The translations under genes and the position numbers were made by a program. A DNA stretch of 64,000 nucleotides from Clavibacter sepedonicus (lineage in GTDB: Bacteria > Actinomycetota > Actinomycetes > Actinomycetales > Microbacteriaceae). The notes beneath the pieces were generated by a model, which was not told the DNA's origin, did no database searches, and saw only the letters and a list, made by a program, of their open reading frames with translations. Location: NCBI RefSeq assembly GCF_000069225.1, contig NC_010407.1, forward strand, positions 2,232,001 to 2,296,000, in the 5' to 3' direction. Shown piece by piece: positions 25,823-33,602 of the stretch (positions within the stretch are counted from its first letter, which is position 1; each line of letters begins with the position of its first letter).

Positions 25823-26314
25823 CTAGCTGCCGGACGTGGAGGTGGGCGCTGGCGTCGTGGCGGGCGCGCCGCCGGACGTCGAGCCCTCCGGGGAACCGGG
25901 CTTCGTGGCGGGTGCCGCGGGACCGGCGGGCGGGGTCGGCGCCGTGCCGTCCGCGTTCGTGGGCGGCGTCGGCGGCGTGGGCGGCGTCGCCGGCGTCCCG
26001 TCCGCGTTCGTCGGCGGGGCCGGCGGCGTGGATCCGTCCGGCAGGGTCACGGGCGCGGGCGGCGTCGTGCCGTCGGGCAGCGCGGGCGGGGCGGGGCAGG
26101 TCGCGGTCGTGCCGCTCCCGGATCCGGCCTGGCCGCTGGTGTCGCCGCCGTTCCCGTCGGCGTACGCCGCCGAGGAGAACAGCGCGACGAGGCCGAGCGA
26201 CGCGCCCGCGATGCCGACGGCGATGCCCGCGCGACGCTTCCGCGGGGCGGGCGTCGGGGTACCGGGCGTCCGCGCGCCCGGCCCCTTCTCGAAGACGGTA
26301 ATGGTGTCGTCCAT
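25823..26314 (-). CDS. exported proline-rich protein
   Basis: A protein of 163 residues from ATG 26314, chosen because GGAAGGACCACC precedes it. Residues ~25-52 (KRRAGIAVGIAGASLGLVAL, then AAYADG) form a signal peptide or anchor. The mature part is almost entirely Pro/Thr/Ala/Gly with repeated LPDGTTPPAP, LPDGSTPPAP and NADGTPATPP units, a wall-spanning or surface linker composition. The TAG stop lies in the CTAG target of IS copy 1. It is divergent from an OmpR-type regulator and could be its target. No family assigned. Confidence 0.7.
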   Translation of the reverse strand: MDDTITVFEKGPGARTPGTPTPAPRKRRAGIAVGIAGASLGLVALFSSAAYADGNGGDTSGQAGSGSGTTATCPAPPALPDGTTPPAPVTLPDGSTPPAPPTNADGTPATPPTPPTPPTNADGTAPTPPAGPAAPATKPGSPEGSTSGGAPATTPAPTSTSGS

Positions 26315-26460
26315 GGTGGTCCTTCCGTGTCCGCCGCGGCGCGGGTGCGCCGGCGGTCGTGGATCCAGGCTCGGCAGCGGATCTGAAGTCCTCCTTAAGT
26401 TCCGCGGCCCCAGCTGACATGGGCCCGGGATCGCCCATCCGCGGCTCCTACAGTCGGGGC

Positions 26461-27129
26461 ATGCTCCCTCCCGCACGCGTCCTCGTGGTCGAGGACGACC
26501 AGGCCATCCGCGCCGCCGTCGTCTCCACCCTCACCGCCGAGCGCTTCGTCGTCCGCGGCCTCGCGTCCGGCGTCGAGCTCGAGGAGGAGGTCAAGGGCTT
26601 CCTGCCCGACCTCGTGGTGCTCGACTGGATGCTCCCCGGGCCGAGCGGCATCCAGCTGGCCGAGCGGATCCGCCGCTGGAGCGACGCGGGCGTCATCATG
26701 CTCACCGCGCGCGACGCCGTCGAGGACCGCCTGCGCGGCTTCGGCCATGGCGTCGACGACTACATCGTGAAGCCGTTCGCGCTCGCCGAGCTGGTGGCGC
26801 GGGTCGGCGCGGTGCTGCGGCGGCGCGGGCGGCTCGCGTCCGTGGTGGAGATCGGCGACCTGCTCGTGGATCCTGACGCAGGGCTCGCCCGGCGCGGCGG
26901 CGAGCCGCTCGAGCTGACCTCGATCGAGTTCCAGCTGCTCGCCTACCTCGCCGCCCACCGCGGCCGCACGCTCTCGAAGACGCAGCTGCTCACGCAGGTG
27001 TGGGGCTACGACCACGCCGACCCGAACCTCGTCGAGGTCCACATCAGCGCGCTGCGCAAGAAGATGGAGGCGCACGGTCCGCGGCTCCTCCACACCGTCC
27101 GCGGGCTCGGGTACCGGGTGGAGGCGTGA
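26461..27129 (+). CDS. OmpR-family response regulator
   Basis: A 222-residue regulator. Receiver domain with VLVVEDDQ, phospho-acceptor Asp55 (LVVLDWMLPG), IMLTARD and YIVKPF; then a winged-helix DNA-binding domain (LELTSIEFQLLAYLAAH, RTLSKTQLLTQVWGY, HISALRKKME, VRGLGYRV). Its TGA overlaps the GTG of the sensor kinase gene, a standard two-component pair. The signal is unknown. Confidence 0.93.
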   Translation: MLPPARVLVVEDDQAIRAAVVSTLTAERFVVRGLASGVELEEEVKGFLPDLVVLDWMLPGPSGIQLAERIRRWSDAGVIMLTARDAVEDRLRGFGHGVDDYIVKPFALAELVARVGAVLRRRGRLASVVEIGDLLVDPDAGLARRGGEPLELTSIEFQLLAYLAAHRGRTLSKTQLLTQVWGYDHADPNLVEVHISALRKKMEAHGPRLLHTVRGLGYRVEA

Positions 27130-28592
27130 GGGCGCGCTCCCGCATCGCAGCCCCGGACGCGCCGCTGCGCACCGGATCCCTCCGCACCCGCACCGTGCTC
27201 GCGGTGCTCGCGCTCCTCGCCGTGCTGCTCGTGGCGCTGTCGCTCACCGTGCAGGCGATCCTCGGTGCGCAGCTGCGGCAGCAGATCCAGGACCGGCTGG
27301 CCGACCGCGCATCCGCCGCCGCCGCGCTCGTGGGCGTGCTCGACGACGACGCGCTCGCGGAGCGGCTGAGCGCGCAGGGCGTGGCCGTGCAGATCACGAG
27401 CCCGGATGGCGGGGCGGTCTCGGCGCGGCCCGGCCGGGATCCGCTCGGCGCCACGCTGCCCGGGCCGGATCCGCTGGGCTCCGCACCCGGCCCCGCCACG
27501 ACCGCGACGCCCACCACGCGCGCCGACGCCGTGACCGTCACCTCGAGCGCCGTCAGCTCGTCGGACGGCGCCCTCACCCTCCGCTCCGACCTCAGCGACG
27601 GCACGGTGCTCGAGCTGGCGGCGGGCACCGGATCCGTGGACGACACGCTCGCTTCCCTCCGCGGGATCCTCGCGGTCGCCTCCCTCGCGTTCCTCCTGCT
27701 CGCGGCGGTCGCGCTCGTCGTCGTGGTGCGCCGGACCCTGCAGCCCCTCGAGGACATGACGGGCGTCGCGCGCTCCATCGGCCGCGGCGACCGCGGCCGC
27801 CGCCTCCGCCCCACCCGGCCCGGCACGGAGCTCGGCCGCACCGCGACCGCGTTCGACGAGATGCTCGACGACATCGAGCACGCGGAGCGCCAGGCCCTCG
27901 CGGCCGAGGCGCGCATGCGCGCCTTCGTGGCGGACGCGGCGCACGAGCTGCGGACGCCGGTCGCCGGGATCCGCGCCTCCGCCGACGCCCTCGTCCGCAC
28001 CGATCCGAGCGCCGAGGAGCGCGAGCGCCTGTCGGTGCACGTGGTGCGCGAGGCGATACGCGCGGGCCGCCTGGTCGACGACATGCTCATGATGGCCCGG
28101 CTCGACGAGGGCCTCTCGGTCGAGGGCCGGCCCGTGCGCGTGCCCGCCGCGGTCGAGCAGGCGGTCGCCCAGCAGCAGGCGCGCACGCCCGACACGCGCG
28201 TCGTCGCCGACGTGCGCGTCGTCGCCGACGTGCGCGGCGCTCCCCCGGCGGTGCGCGCGGATCCCGACCGGCTCGCGCAGATCCTCGACAACCTCCTCCA
28301 GAACGCGGCCCGCTACGCCCGATCCGAGGTGCGCGTCGAGGCCGAGGCGGCCGACGACGGATCCGTGCGCATCACGGTCGCCGACGACGGCCCCGGCGTC
28401 CCCGACGCCGACCGCGAGCGCATCTTCGACCGCCTCGTGCGCCTCGACGCCGGCCGCGACCGCCAGGACGGCGGCGCGGGCCTCGGCCTCCCCATCGCCC
28501 GCGCCCAGGGCGGCGACCTGGTGTGCTTGTCCGCGGAGCCGGGCGCGGGCGCGCGCTTCCGGGTGACGCTGCCGGTGGATCCTGCGATGTGA
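27126..28592 (+). CDS. sensor histidine kinase (HisKA/EnvZ type)
   Basis: A 488-residue kinase starting with GTG in a GTGA overlap with the regulator. Two membrane helices (about 20-42 and 178-200) bracket an extracellular sensor region. HAMP follows, then the H-box DAAHELRTPVAGIRASADAL (His ~273), N-box NLLQNAARYAR, DDGPGVP and GGAGLGLPIARAQGG. Between H-box and N-box an 18-base exact tandem duplication (28200-28235) repeats VVADVR. Otherwise complete and of normal length. Confidence 0.92.
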   Translation: MRARSRIAAPDAPLRTGSLRTRTVLAVLALLAVLLVALSLTVQAILGAQLRQQIQDRLADRASAAAALVGVLDDDALAERLSAQGVAVQITSPDGGAVSARPGRDPLGATLPGPDPLGSAPGPATTATPTTRADAVTVTSSAVSSSDGALTLRSDLSDGTVLELAAGTGSVDDTLASLRGILAVASLAFLLLAAVALVVVVRRTLQPLEDMTGVARSIGRGDRGRRLRPTRPGTELGRTATAFDEMLDDIEHAERQALAAEARMRAFVADAAHELRTPVAGIRASADALVRTDPSAEERERLSVHVVREAIRAGRLVDDMLMMARLDEGLSVEGRPVRVPAAVEQAVAQQQARTPDTRVVADVRVVADVRGAPPAVRADPDRLAQILDNLLQNAARYARSEVRVEAEAADDGSVRITVADDGPGVPDADRERIFDRLVRLDAGRDRQDGGAGLGLPIARAQGGDLVCLSAEPGAGARFRVTLPVDPAM

Positions 28593-28630
28593 CACGGCTC
28601 TCGGTGACCGTCAGTGCGTGAGACCCCCTG

Positions 28631-29116
28631 TCAATCCCCGAGGACGAAGCAGGCCCCTTCGTGACGGAGCATGTCGAACGGCGTGGTGCAGTCGACGCCC
28701 AACGCCGCGCACGCATCAGGGATCTTCACCTTGCTCCGACGGTTCGGTTCCGACCGCTCCATGGTGACCACGGTCAGCTGATGCGCATGCGCGAACGCGA
28801 CGAGCTGGTAATCCGCCACGGAGAGGAACTCCTGGGATGCGGCATCGGTGTATCCGGCGCCGAGGACCCAGCCCGCCAGCGCGCCGAGGCTCGGCGCGCA
28901 CGCCTGATCCATGGCGACGAAGAGACGCGGGTGCTCCTTCGCCCACTCAGAGAGGTCGTCCTCGCCCGCGGCGATCTCGTCGCGGATGGGGATGATGCTG
29001 ACGAGCTGTCCCGCGAGGAACGTCCGCTCGAGCCAATGCCAGAACGCCGGCACGAAGTCGAGTCCGTAATGCGCACGATGCGACTGGATGAAGACGTTCG
29101 CGTCGAGGACGTACAT
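28631..29116 (-). CDS. DUF4411 family PIN-like protein (putative toxin)
   Basis: A 161-residue protein. MYVLDANVFIQ gives the first PIN-type Asp; IRDEIAAGED and SVADYQLVAFAHAHQLTVVTME, then KIPDAC, supply later acidic residues. This matches DUF4411, a PIN-like family commonly encoded after an XRE/ImmA-IrrE protein. The ATG at 29116 overlaps the upstream stop (TGATG), so the pair is translationally coupled; a GTG one codon earlier is possible. PIN proteins are metal-dependent ribonucleases, and a toxin role is inferred from family and context. Confidence 0.82.
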   Translation of the reverse strand: MYVLDANVFIQSHRAHYGLDFVPAFWHWLERTFLAGQLVSIIPIRDEIAAGEDDLSEWAKEHPRLFVAMDQACAPSLGALAGWVLGAGYTDAASQEFLSVADYQLVAFAHAHQLTVVTMERSEPNRRSKVKIPDACAALGVDCTTPFDMLRHEGACFVLGD

Positions 29117-30258
29117 CACGCCACCCCGAGCCTCTCCGCCATCTCCGTGAAGGTCGCGTGCTTCCGCGTATCGAGGAGACGGAACGCATCCCGGTACAGT
29201 GTGCGACCCTCCATGGTGTCGACGATGACGCCACGTGCGAAGGCATGGCCGATGTGACGCAGGTGGGTGTTGTAGTAGTTCCCCCCGTCGCTTCGGCTGG
29301 CGACCTCCAGGTCAGCCAGTTCCCGCCCCCGGATCTCCTCGGTGACGTAGCGCCGACGGAACTCATCCCACGGGAGCAAGCCCGTGTCGAAGAGCCGGTG
29401 CAGCACGACGAGGGCGCTCACCCGGTACCGCTTCGTCAGGAGCTCGATGGATGGGTCCTTCGCGTCGCCCGAGTAGGCCCGCTCCAGATCGGCGCGGGGC
29501 ACCAGCACCTCGGCGGCCACTGCGTTCGCCCATCTCTCCTCTGCGTGGACTGCCGGGGAATCGAACTCGATGTCGGAGAGCGCGCTCTGGCCCGCCCAGA
29601 TGTGTGCCAGTTCGTGCATGAGCGTGAACAGCTGCGCCGTCTTCGCATCGACGCCGTTGACGAAGACGACCGGCGCGCGAGGGTCGGTCAACGCGAAACC
29701 ACGGAACTCGTCGATCGTGAGCTTTCGATGGGTGTTGGACCCGACGATGCCGGACACCATGACGAGGACGCCCAGTCCCTCGACCAGATCGATGGCGGTG
29801 CGCAGGGCGTCCCCTCGGCGCCGTGCCTCCACCGTGAAGCCCAGCCGGCTCCTGATGTCGGCGGCGACGGCGAGCGGATCCGTGTCGCGATTCACGGAGC
29901 CCACGAATGGCAACTCCTGCTGACCCCTATCGCGCGCATGATCGCGGAACCAGTCCTGACGTCGTTGTGCCAGATGGATGGTGTCGAGTAGCTCGGGGCT
30001 CGGCTTTCGCACCCCCGCATCGCGGATGGTACGGAGGTCCGGGATGGGCACTTCCTCGCGGGGAGGTCGAGGGAGGAAGAGATATCCGAGCGGGACATGC
30101 GCCGCTCGGGCGAACGTCTCCAGCTGGCGGAAGGTGGGCGCTCCGTCGCCGTCCGCCCACCGACGGAACTGCGGATACTTCGCTGACTCCGGGTCCATGC
30201 GAGAACGCTCGAGCGCCCAGCCGATCATCTCCGGACGCACCGGTACGTGTGTGACCAC
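29116..30258 (-). CDS. XRE/ImmA-IrrE family metallopeptidase (putative antitoxin partner)
   Basis: A 380-residue protein from GTG 30258, preceded by GAGAGGGGCACC. The N-terminus (PEMIGWALERSRM..., FRRWADGDGAPTFRQLETFA) resembles a degenerate helix-turn-helix of the HigA/ImmA class. The IrrE-type peptidase domain has LMHELAHIW, with His215 and His219 of HExxH, and EERWANAVAAEVLVP supplying the third ligand. Proteins of this architecture pair with DUF4411 as type II toxin-antitoxin-like modules. It overlaps the DUF4411 gene by one base. Confidence 0.85.
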   Translation of the reverse strand: MVTHVPVRPEMIGWALERSRMDPESAKYPQFRRWADGDGAPTFRQLETFARAAHVPLGYLFLPRPPREEVPIPDLRTIRDAGVRKPSPELLDTIHLAQRRQDWFRDHARDRGQQELPFVGSVNRDTDPLAVAADIRSRLGFTVEARRRGDALRTAIDLVEGLGVLVMVSGIVGSNTHRKLTIDEFRGFALTDPRAPVVFVNGVDAKTAQLFTLMHELAHIWAGQSALSDIEFDSPAVHAEERWANAVAAEVLVPRADLERAYSGDAKDPSIELLTKRYRVSALVVLHRLFDTGLLPWDEFRRRYVTEEIRGRELADLEVASRSDGGNYYNTHLRHIGHAFARGVIVDTMEGRTLYRDAFRLLDTRKHATFTEMAERLGVA

Positions 30259-30389
30259 GGTGCCCCTCTCGCGCGATGGGTCGAATGTACACAGCGCCGC
30301 CGACCGCGGGCAGGACGACGCGGGCATGTCGCAGCCCACGGCGCGGTCGCGCACCTGTGCAGGACCCGCCCCCGGCCTACGCTGACGAC

Positions 30390-31328
30390 ATGAGCACCGA
30401 CGCCCACGCCCCGCGCCCCCTGTCCGAGCATCGGCCCGAGGATGCGGAGGACCTGACGATCGAGGTCCCGGCGGCGCGGCTGTCGGCGGTGCGCGTGCCC
30501 GCCCGCACCGGGGATCCGGCCACCGCGCCCGTCGCGCTGCTCGTGCCCGGCTTCACGGGATCGAAGGAGGACTTCCTCCCGGTCATGGGCCCGCTCGCCG
30601 ACCGCGGCTTCACGGTGGTGGCGTTCTCGCAGCGCGGGCAGTGGGGATCCACCGGCCCCGGCCAGGCCGAGCCGCCCGTCGACGCGACCGGCTACGAGCT
30701 CGAGACCCTCGGCCAGGACGTGCACCACGTGGTCGACGCGCTCGCGGGCGTCGGCGGACCCGGCGGCCGGCACGTCGCGGCCGACACGGAACGCGTCGCG
30801 CCCCTCGGACCCGTGCACCTCCTCGGCCACAGCTTCGGCGACGTCGTCGGCATGCAGGCCGTGATCCGCGACCCCGGCCGCTTCGCCAGCTACACGCACT
30901 GGAACTCGGGCCCCCGCAGCCGCGGCGAGCGCGCCGAGCAGATCGACGCCGTCCGCGCGTCGGGCAGCGCCGGGCTCTGGCCGCTCTGGTTCCTGCCCGA
31001 GCAGCTCGACGGCGACGACCCCGAGGTCGCGTGGTTCCGCACGCGCCTGTTCGGCACGGCGTCGGCGCAGCTCCTCGGCGCGCTCCAGATCATGCAGGCG
31101 CAGACCGACCGCGTCGACGAGCTGCGCGCCACGGGGATCCCCGTGCTCGTCTCCCACGGCGACGCCGACGACGCGTGGCCCCAGGACTGGCAGCGCGACA
31201 TGGCCGAGCGCGCGGGCGCCCGCTACGAGGTCGTCGCCGACGCCGGCCACTCCGCCCAGGTCGACCAGCCGGAGGCGAGCGCGGACCTCCTCGCGGACTT
31301 CTGGCGGAGCACGGTGCCGACCGCCTGA
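30390..31328 (+). CDS. alpha/beta hydrolase
   Basis: A 312-residue hydrolase. VALLVPGFTGSKEDFLPVM forms the oxyanion strand and GHSFGD is the nucleophile elbow with Ser; VLVSHGDADDAWP gives the acid and DAGHSAQVDQPE the catalytic His. All triad parts are present. The substrate is unknown. Residues 110-145 hold a short insertion. It is divergent from the ImmA-type gene and convergent with the BLUF gene. Confidence 0.88.
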   Translation: MSTDAHAPRPLSEHRPEDAEDLTIEVPAARLSAVRVPARTGDPATAPVALLVPGFTGSKEDFLPVMGPLADRGFTVVAFSQRGQWGSTGPGQAEPPVDATGYELETLGQDVHHVVDALAGVGGPGGRHVAADTERVAPLGPVHLLGHSFGDVVGMQAVIRDPGRFASYTHWNSGPRSRGERAEQIDAVRASGSAGLWPLWFLPEQLDGDDPEVAWFRTRLFGTASAQLLGALQIMQAQTDRVDELRATGIPVLVSHGDADDAWPQDWQRDMAERAGARYEVVADAGHSAQVDQPEASADLLADFWRSTVPTA

Positions 31329-31354
31329 GCCGCAGGTCGGGTGGCTCGCCTCCG

Positions 31355-31783
31355 TCAGGACAGCCGGCCCGTGTCCTCCTGGAACCATCGGATCAGCTCG
31401 CGGAGCGCGGGCCGGATGGCGTCGTCCGGACGCTCGCCCTCCAGGTCGTCGAAGGTGTCGCGGTAGCCGGGGATCCGCTCGGCCACGCGGGCGTCGTACT
31501 TCGCCATGCCCATGGTCCAGTCGGGGAACTGCCGCTCGGTGATGCGCTCCTCCATCAGCGTGGAGATGCGACCGTGGCGGTCGTCGGCGAGGATCGCCTC
31601 CATGCGCTCCCGGACGTCGGCGTCCTCGCCCTCGATCAGCTGCAGGAAGCGTCCCTGCCGGTGGACGAGGAGACCGGTGAGCCCGTGCGCCGCGTTGGTC
31701 GCGCGGCTCTGCGCGAGGAGCTGGGCGAGGTCCATGTCGTCGAAGGACCGCTCGGCGGTGCTGGAGTAGACGATGCAGAGCAT
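31355..31783 (-). CDS. BLUF-domain blue-light photoreceptor
   Basis: A 142-residue stand-alone BLUF protein that binds FAD and senses blue light. The key residues Tyr6, Asn30, Gln48, Trp89 and Met91 have exactly the spacing of AppA Tyr21, Asn45, Gln63, Trp104 and Met106. LTGLLVHRQGRFLQLIEGE is the classic core. No output domain is attached; the ~45-residue C-terminal helix region would cap the domain and contact a partner. ATG 31783 is preceded by GGTGAGGACCCC. An intact flavin switch is expected; the partner is unknown. Confidence 0.92.
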   Translation of the reverse strand: MLCIVYSSTAERSFDDMDLAQLLAQSRATNAAHGLTGLLVHRQGRFLQLIEGEDADVRERMEAILADDRHGRISTLMEERITERQFPDWTMGMAKYDARVAERIPGYRDTFDDLEGERPDDAIRPALRELIRWFQEDTGRLS

Positions 31784-31939
31784 GGGGTCCTCACCGGTGC
31801 GCGGGGCCGCGCGTCCTCGGGCGGGACCGGATCCCGCCGCCCCTCCAGCCTGGTCCTCCGTCGCCCCGGCGACCAGGCCGACCCAGGATCCATCGCTCGC
31901 CGGATGCCGTCGGCGCGACCTCCGCCGTAGGTTGCGGCC

Positions 31940-32476
31940 ATGATCATCTGGCTGAACGGCACGCACGGGGTGGGCAAGACGACGACGGCGGGGCTCGTGC
32001 AGGAGCGGATCCCCGACAGCCGCCTCCTCGACGCCGAGAAGGTCGGCGAGGTGCTCATGGACATCCGCCCGCCGCTCCCCCAGCTGGACGACTTCCAGCA
32101 CTGGACCCCGTGGCGCCCGCTCGTCGTCGAGACCGCGCGCCGCGTGCTCGAGTACACGGGCGGCACCCTCGTGATGCCCATGACGGTGCTCGTCGAGGCG
32201 TACTGGCGCGAGATCAGCGGGGGCCTCGCCGCGCACGGGATCCCGATCCGCCACTTCGTGCTGCACACGGACACCGACACGCTCCGGGATCGCATCCAGC
32301 ACGATCCCGACGTCGGCCCGTCCGCCTTCCGCTTCTCCCGCGTGGAGCCGTACGCGGAGGCGGCTCGCACGTGGCTGCACGCGGAGGCGGAGGTGGTCGA
32401 CACGACGCGCATCACGCCGGAGCAGGCGGCGGATCGCATCGCGACCGCGGTCCTCGCGGGAGTGCCTGGCGCCTGA
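31940..32476 (+). CDS. P-loop kinase-like ATP-binding protein (TmrB-like)
   Basis: A 178-residue P-loop protein. MIIWLNGTHGVGKTTTAGLV is Walker A, followed by LLDAEKVGEVLMD and FVLHTDTDTLRDRI; the lid carries Arg residues. The arrangement matches AAA_18/TmrB-like small kinases (related to tunicamycin-resistance ATPases and gluconate or nucleoside kinases). Substrate unknown. It is divergent from BLUF across a 156-base gap, where no operator stands out. Confidence 0.78.
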   Translation: MIIWLNGTHGVGKTTTAGLVQERIPDSRLLDAEKVGEVLMDIRPPLPQLDDFQHWTPWRPLVVETARRVLEYTGGTLVMPMTVLVEAYWREISGGLAAHGIPIRHFVLHTDTDTLRDRIQHDPDVGPSAFRFSRVEPYAEAARTWLHAEAEVVDTTRITPEQAADRIATAVLAGVPGA

Positions 32477-32482
32477 TCCGCG

Positions 32483-32851
32483 TCAGGCCCGGTCGTGCAG
32501 CGTCACGTGGTAGCCGTCCGGGTCCGCGAACGTGAAGGTGCGGCCGAACGGCCCGTCGAACGGCGCCGTCACGATGCGGTGCCCGTCCGCGACGAGCGCG
32601 TCGTGGATCGCCTGCACGTCCGTCGCGTGCAGCCAGATGGCCGCGCCGATGCCCGGCTGGGGGGTGCCTGCGATGTCGGTGCCGGGGACCATGTCGCGGA
32701 GCGCGAACGCGATGGGCGTCGTGGTGAAGACGACGGCGTGCGGGGGTCCGGCGGGCGAGCGCACGAGACCGAGGTACCGCTCGTAGAAGACTCGCGACGC
32801 GTCGAGGTCGGTGACCTGGAGCGAGATGAAGTCGGGGCCGGTGACGGGCAT
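32483..32851 (-). CDS. VOC (glyoxalase/bleomycin resistance) family protein
   Basis: A 122-residue VOC protein with two beta-alpha-beta-beta-beta modules: DFISLQVTDLDASRVFYERYLG and AIWLHATDVQAIHDALVADGH, then FDGPFGRTFTFADPDGYHVTLHD, the typical C-terminal glyoxalase motif. VOC proteins bind a metal and isomerise, cleave or bind small molecules. It has a strong GGAGGCACC ribosome site and is divergent from a marR gene with two perfect operators between, so it is probably repressed by that MarR. Confidence 0.88.
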   Translation of the reverse strand: MPVTGPDFISLQVTDLDASRVFYERYLGLVRSPAGPPHAVVFTTTPIAFALRDMVPGTDIAGTPQPGIGAAIWLHATDVQAIHDALVADGHRIVTAPFDGPFGRTFTFADPDGYHVTLHDRA

Positions 32852-32868
32852 GGTGCCTCCTGCGTTCG

Positions 32869-32914
32869 ATGTCAGATGCCTGACATATGGAAGCGTATGT
32901 CAGAATGCTGACAT
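32869..32914. promoter_or_regulatory. two perfect MarR-type operators
   Basis: Two 18-bp palindromes of the form ATGTCAG-N4-CTGACAT at 32869-32886 and 32897-32914 lie between the divergent VOC and marR genes, centres 28 bp apart. The inner half-sites also form GACATA/TATGTC. The second site includes the A and T of the marR start codon. This is the expected layout for autorepression and control of the divergent gene. Confidence 0.75.
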
Positions 32915-33365
32915 GAGTCAAGGCGATGACGGCATCGATCTCCCCACCTCGCTCGGCTACCTGCTGAAGGAGGCGGCGAGCGCCCTGCGTCAGGCGATGG
33001 AGGAGGCGCTGCGCCCCCTCGGGATGACGATCACGCACTACTCGTGCCTGGAGCTCCTCGCCCAGCGCCCCGGATCCTCGAACTCCGACCTCGCCCGCGG
33101 CGCCTTCGTGACGCGCCAGTCGATGAACGTGCTGCTGCAGACCCTCGAGCGCGACGGATCCGTGACGCGCCCCGCCGAGGAGGCCGTCGGCCGCGTGCAG
33201 CCCACGCGCCTCACGGCGAAGGGCCGCCGCGACCTGGCGAAGGCGAGCGCCGCGGTGCGCGCGGTCGAGCTGCGGATGCTCGGCGACCTCAGCGACGCCG
33301 ACCGGGAGGCGGCCACGCGGATCCTGCGCGGCATGGTCCGCTCCTTGCGCGACGGCGGGGAGTGA
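32913..33365 (+). CDS. MarR-family transcriptional regulator
   Basis: A 150-residue winged-helix regulator. MTITHYSCLELLAQRPGSSNSDLARGAFVTRQSMNVLLQ covers the recognition-helix region when read in family alignment, and RVQPTRLTAKGRRDLAKA is the wing with the conserved Asp/Arg. The start codon overlaps an operator half-site, so the mRNA may be nearly leaderless. It probably represses itself and the divergent VOC gene and is released by a phenolic or oxidant ligand. Confidence 0.88.
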   Translation: MSQGDDGIDLPTSLGYLLKEAASALRQAMEEALRPLGMTITHYSCLELLAQRPGSSNSDLARGAFVTRQSMNVLLQTLERDGSVTRPAEEAVGRVQPTRLTAKGRRDLAKASAAVRAVELRMLGDLSDADREAATRILRGMVRSLRDGGE

Positions 33366-33377
33366 CCCGCTAGCGGA

Positions 33378-33602
33378 TCACCGCTCGACGACGAGCCGCC
33401 GCAGCTCCGCCGACGACACGTACCCGAAGCGGTGCAGCTCGCGCCAGGCCGCGACGTACTGCTCCTGGCCCATGTCGAGATCCGCCTGGAGGCGCTCGCG
33501 GTTCATGGTGCGTGCGTCCGCGCGGCTGAGGAAGCGCGCGAGGTCCGACGCGTCCGTGCCGAGGCGGGCGTCGTCCTGCCAGCCGTCGTGGATCAGGGTC
33601 AG
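33378..33602 (-). CDS. small hypothetical protein downstream of purA (start uncertain)
   Basis: An open frame whose protein-like part ([20 protein letters not shown], then [19 protein letters not shown] and ELRRLVVER) begins just at the purA stop. No ATG or GTG lies at the beginning; CTG codons at 33602 and 33596 are the only candidates there, and the first ATG (33506) would leave only 42 residues. The helical, charged composition looks coding. It may be a small conserved protein coupled to purA, or a remnant. No function recognised. Confidence 0.35.
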   Translation of the reverse strand: MTLIHDGWQDDARLGTDASDLARFLSRADARTMNRERLQADLDMGQEQYVAAWRELHRFGYVSSAELRRLVVER

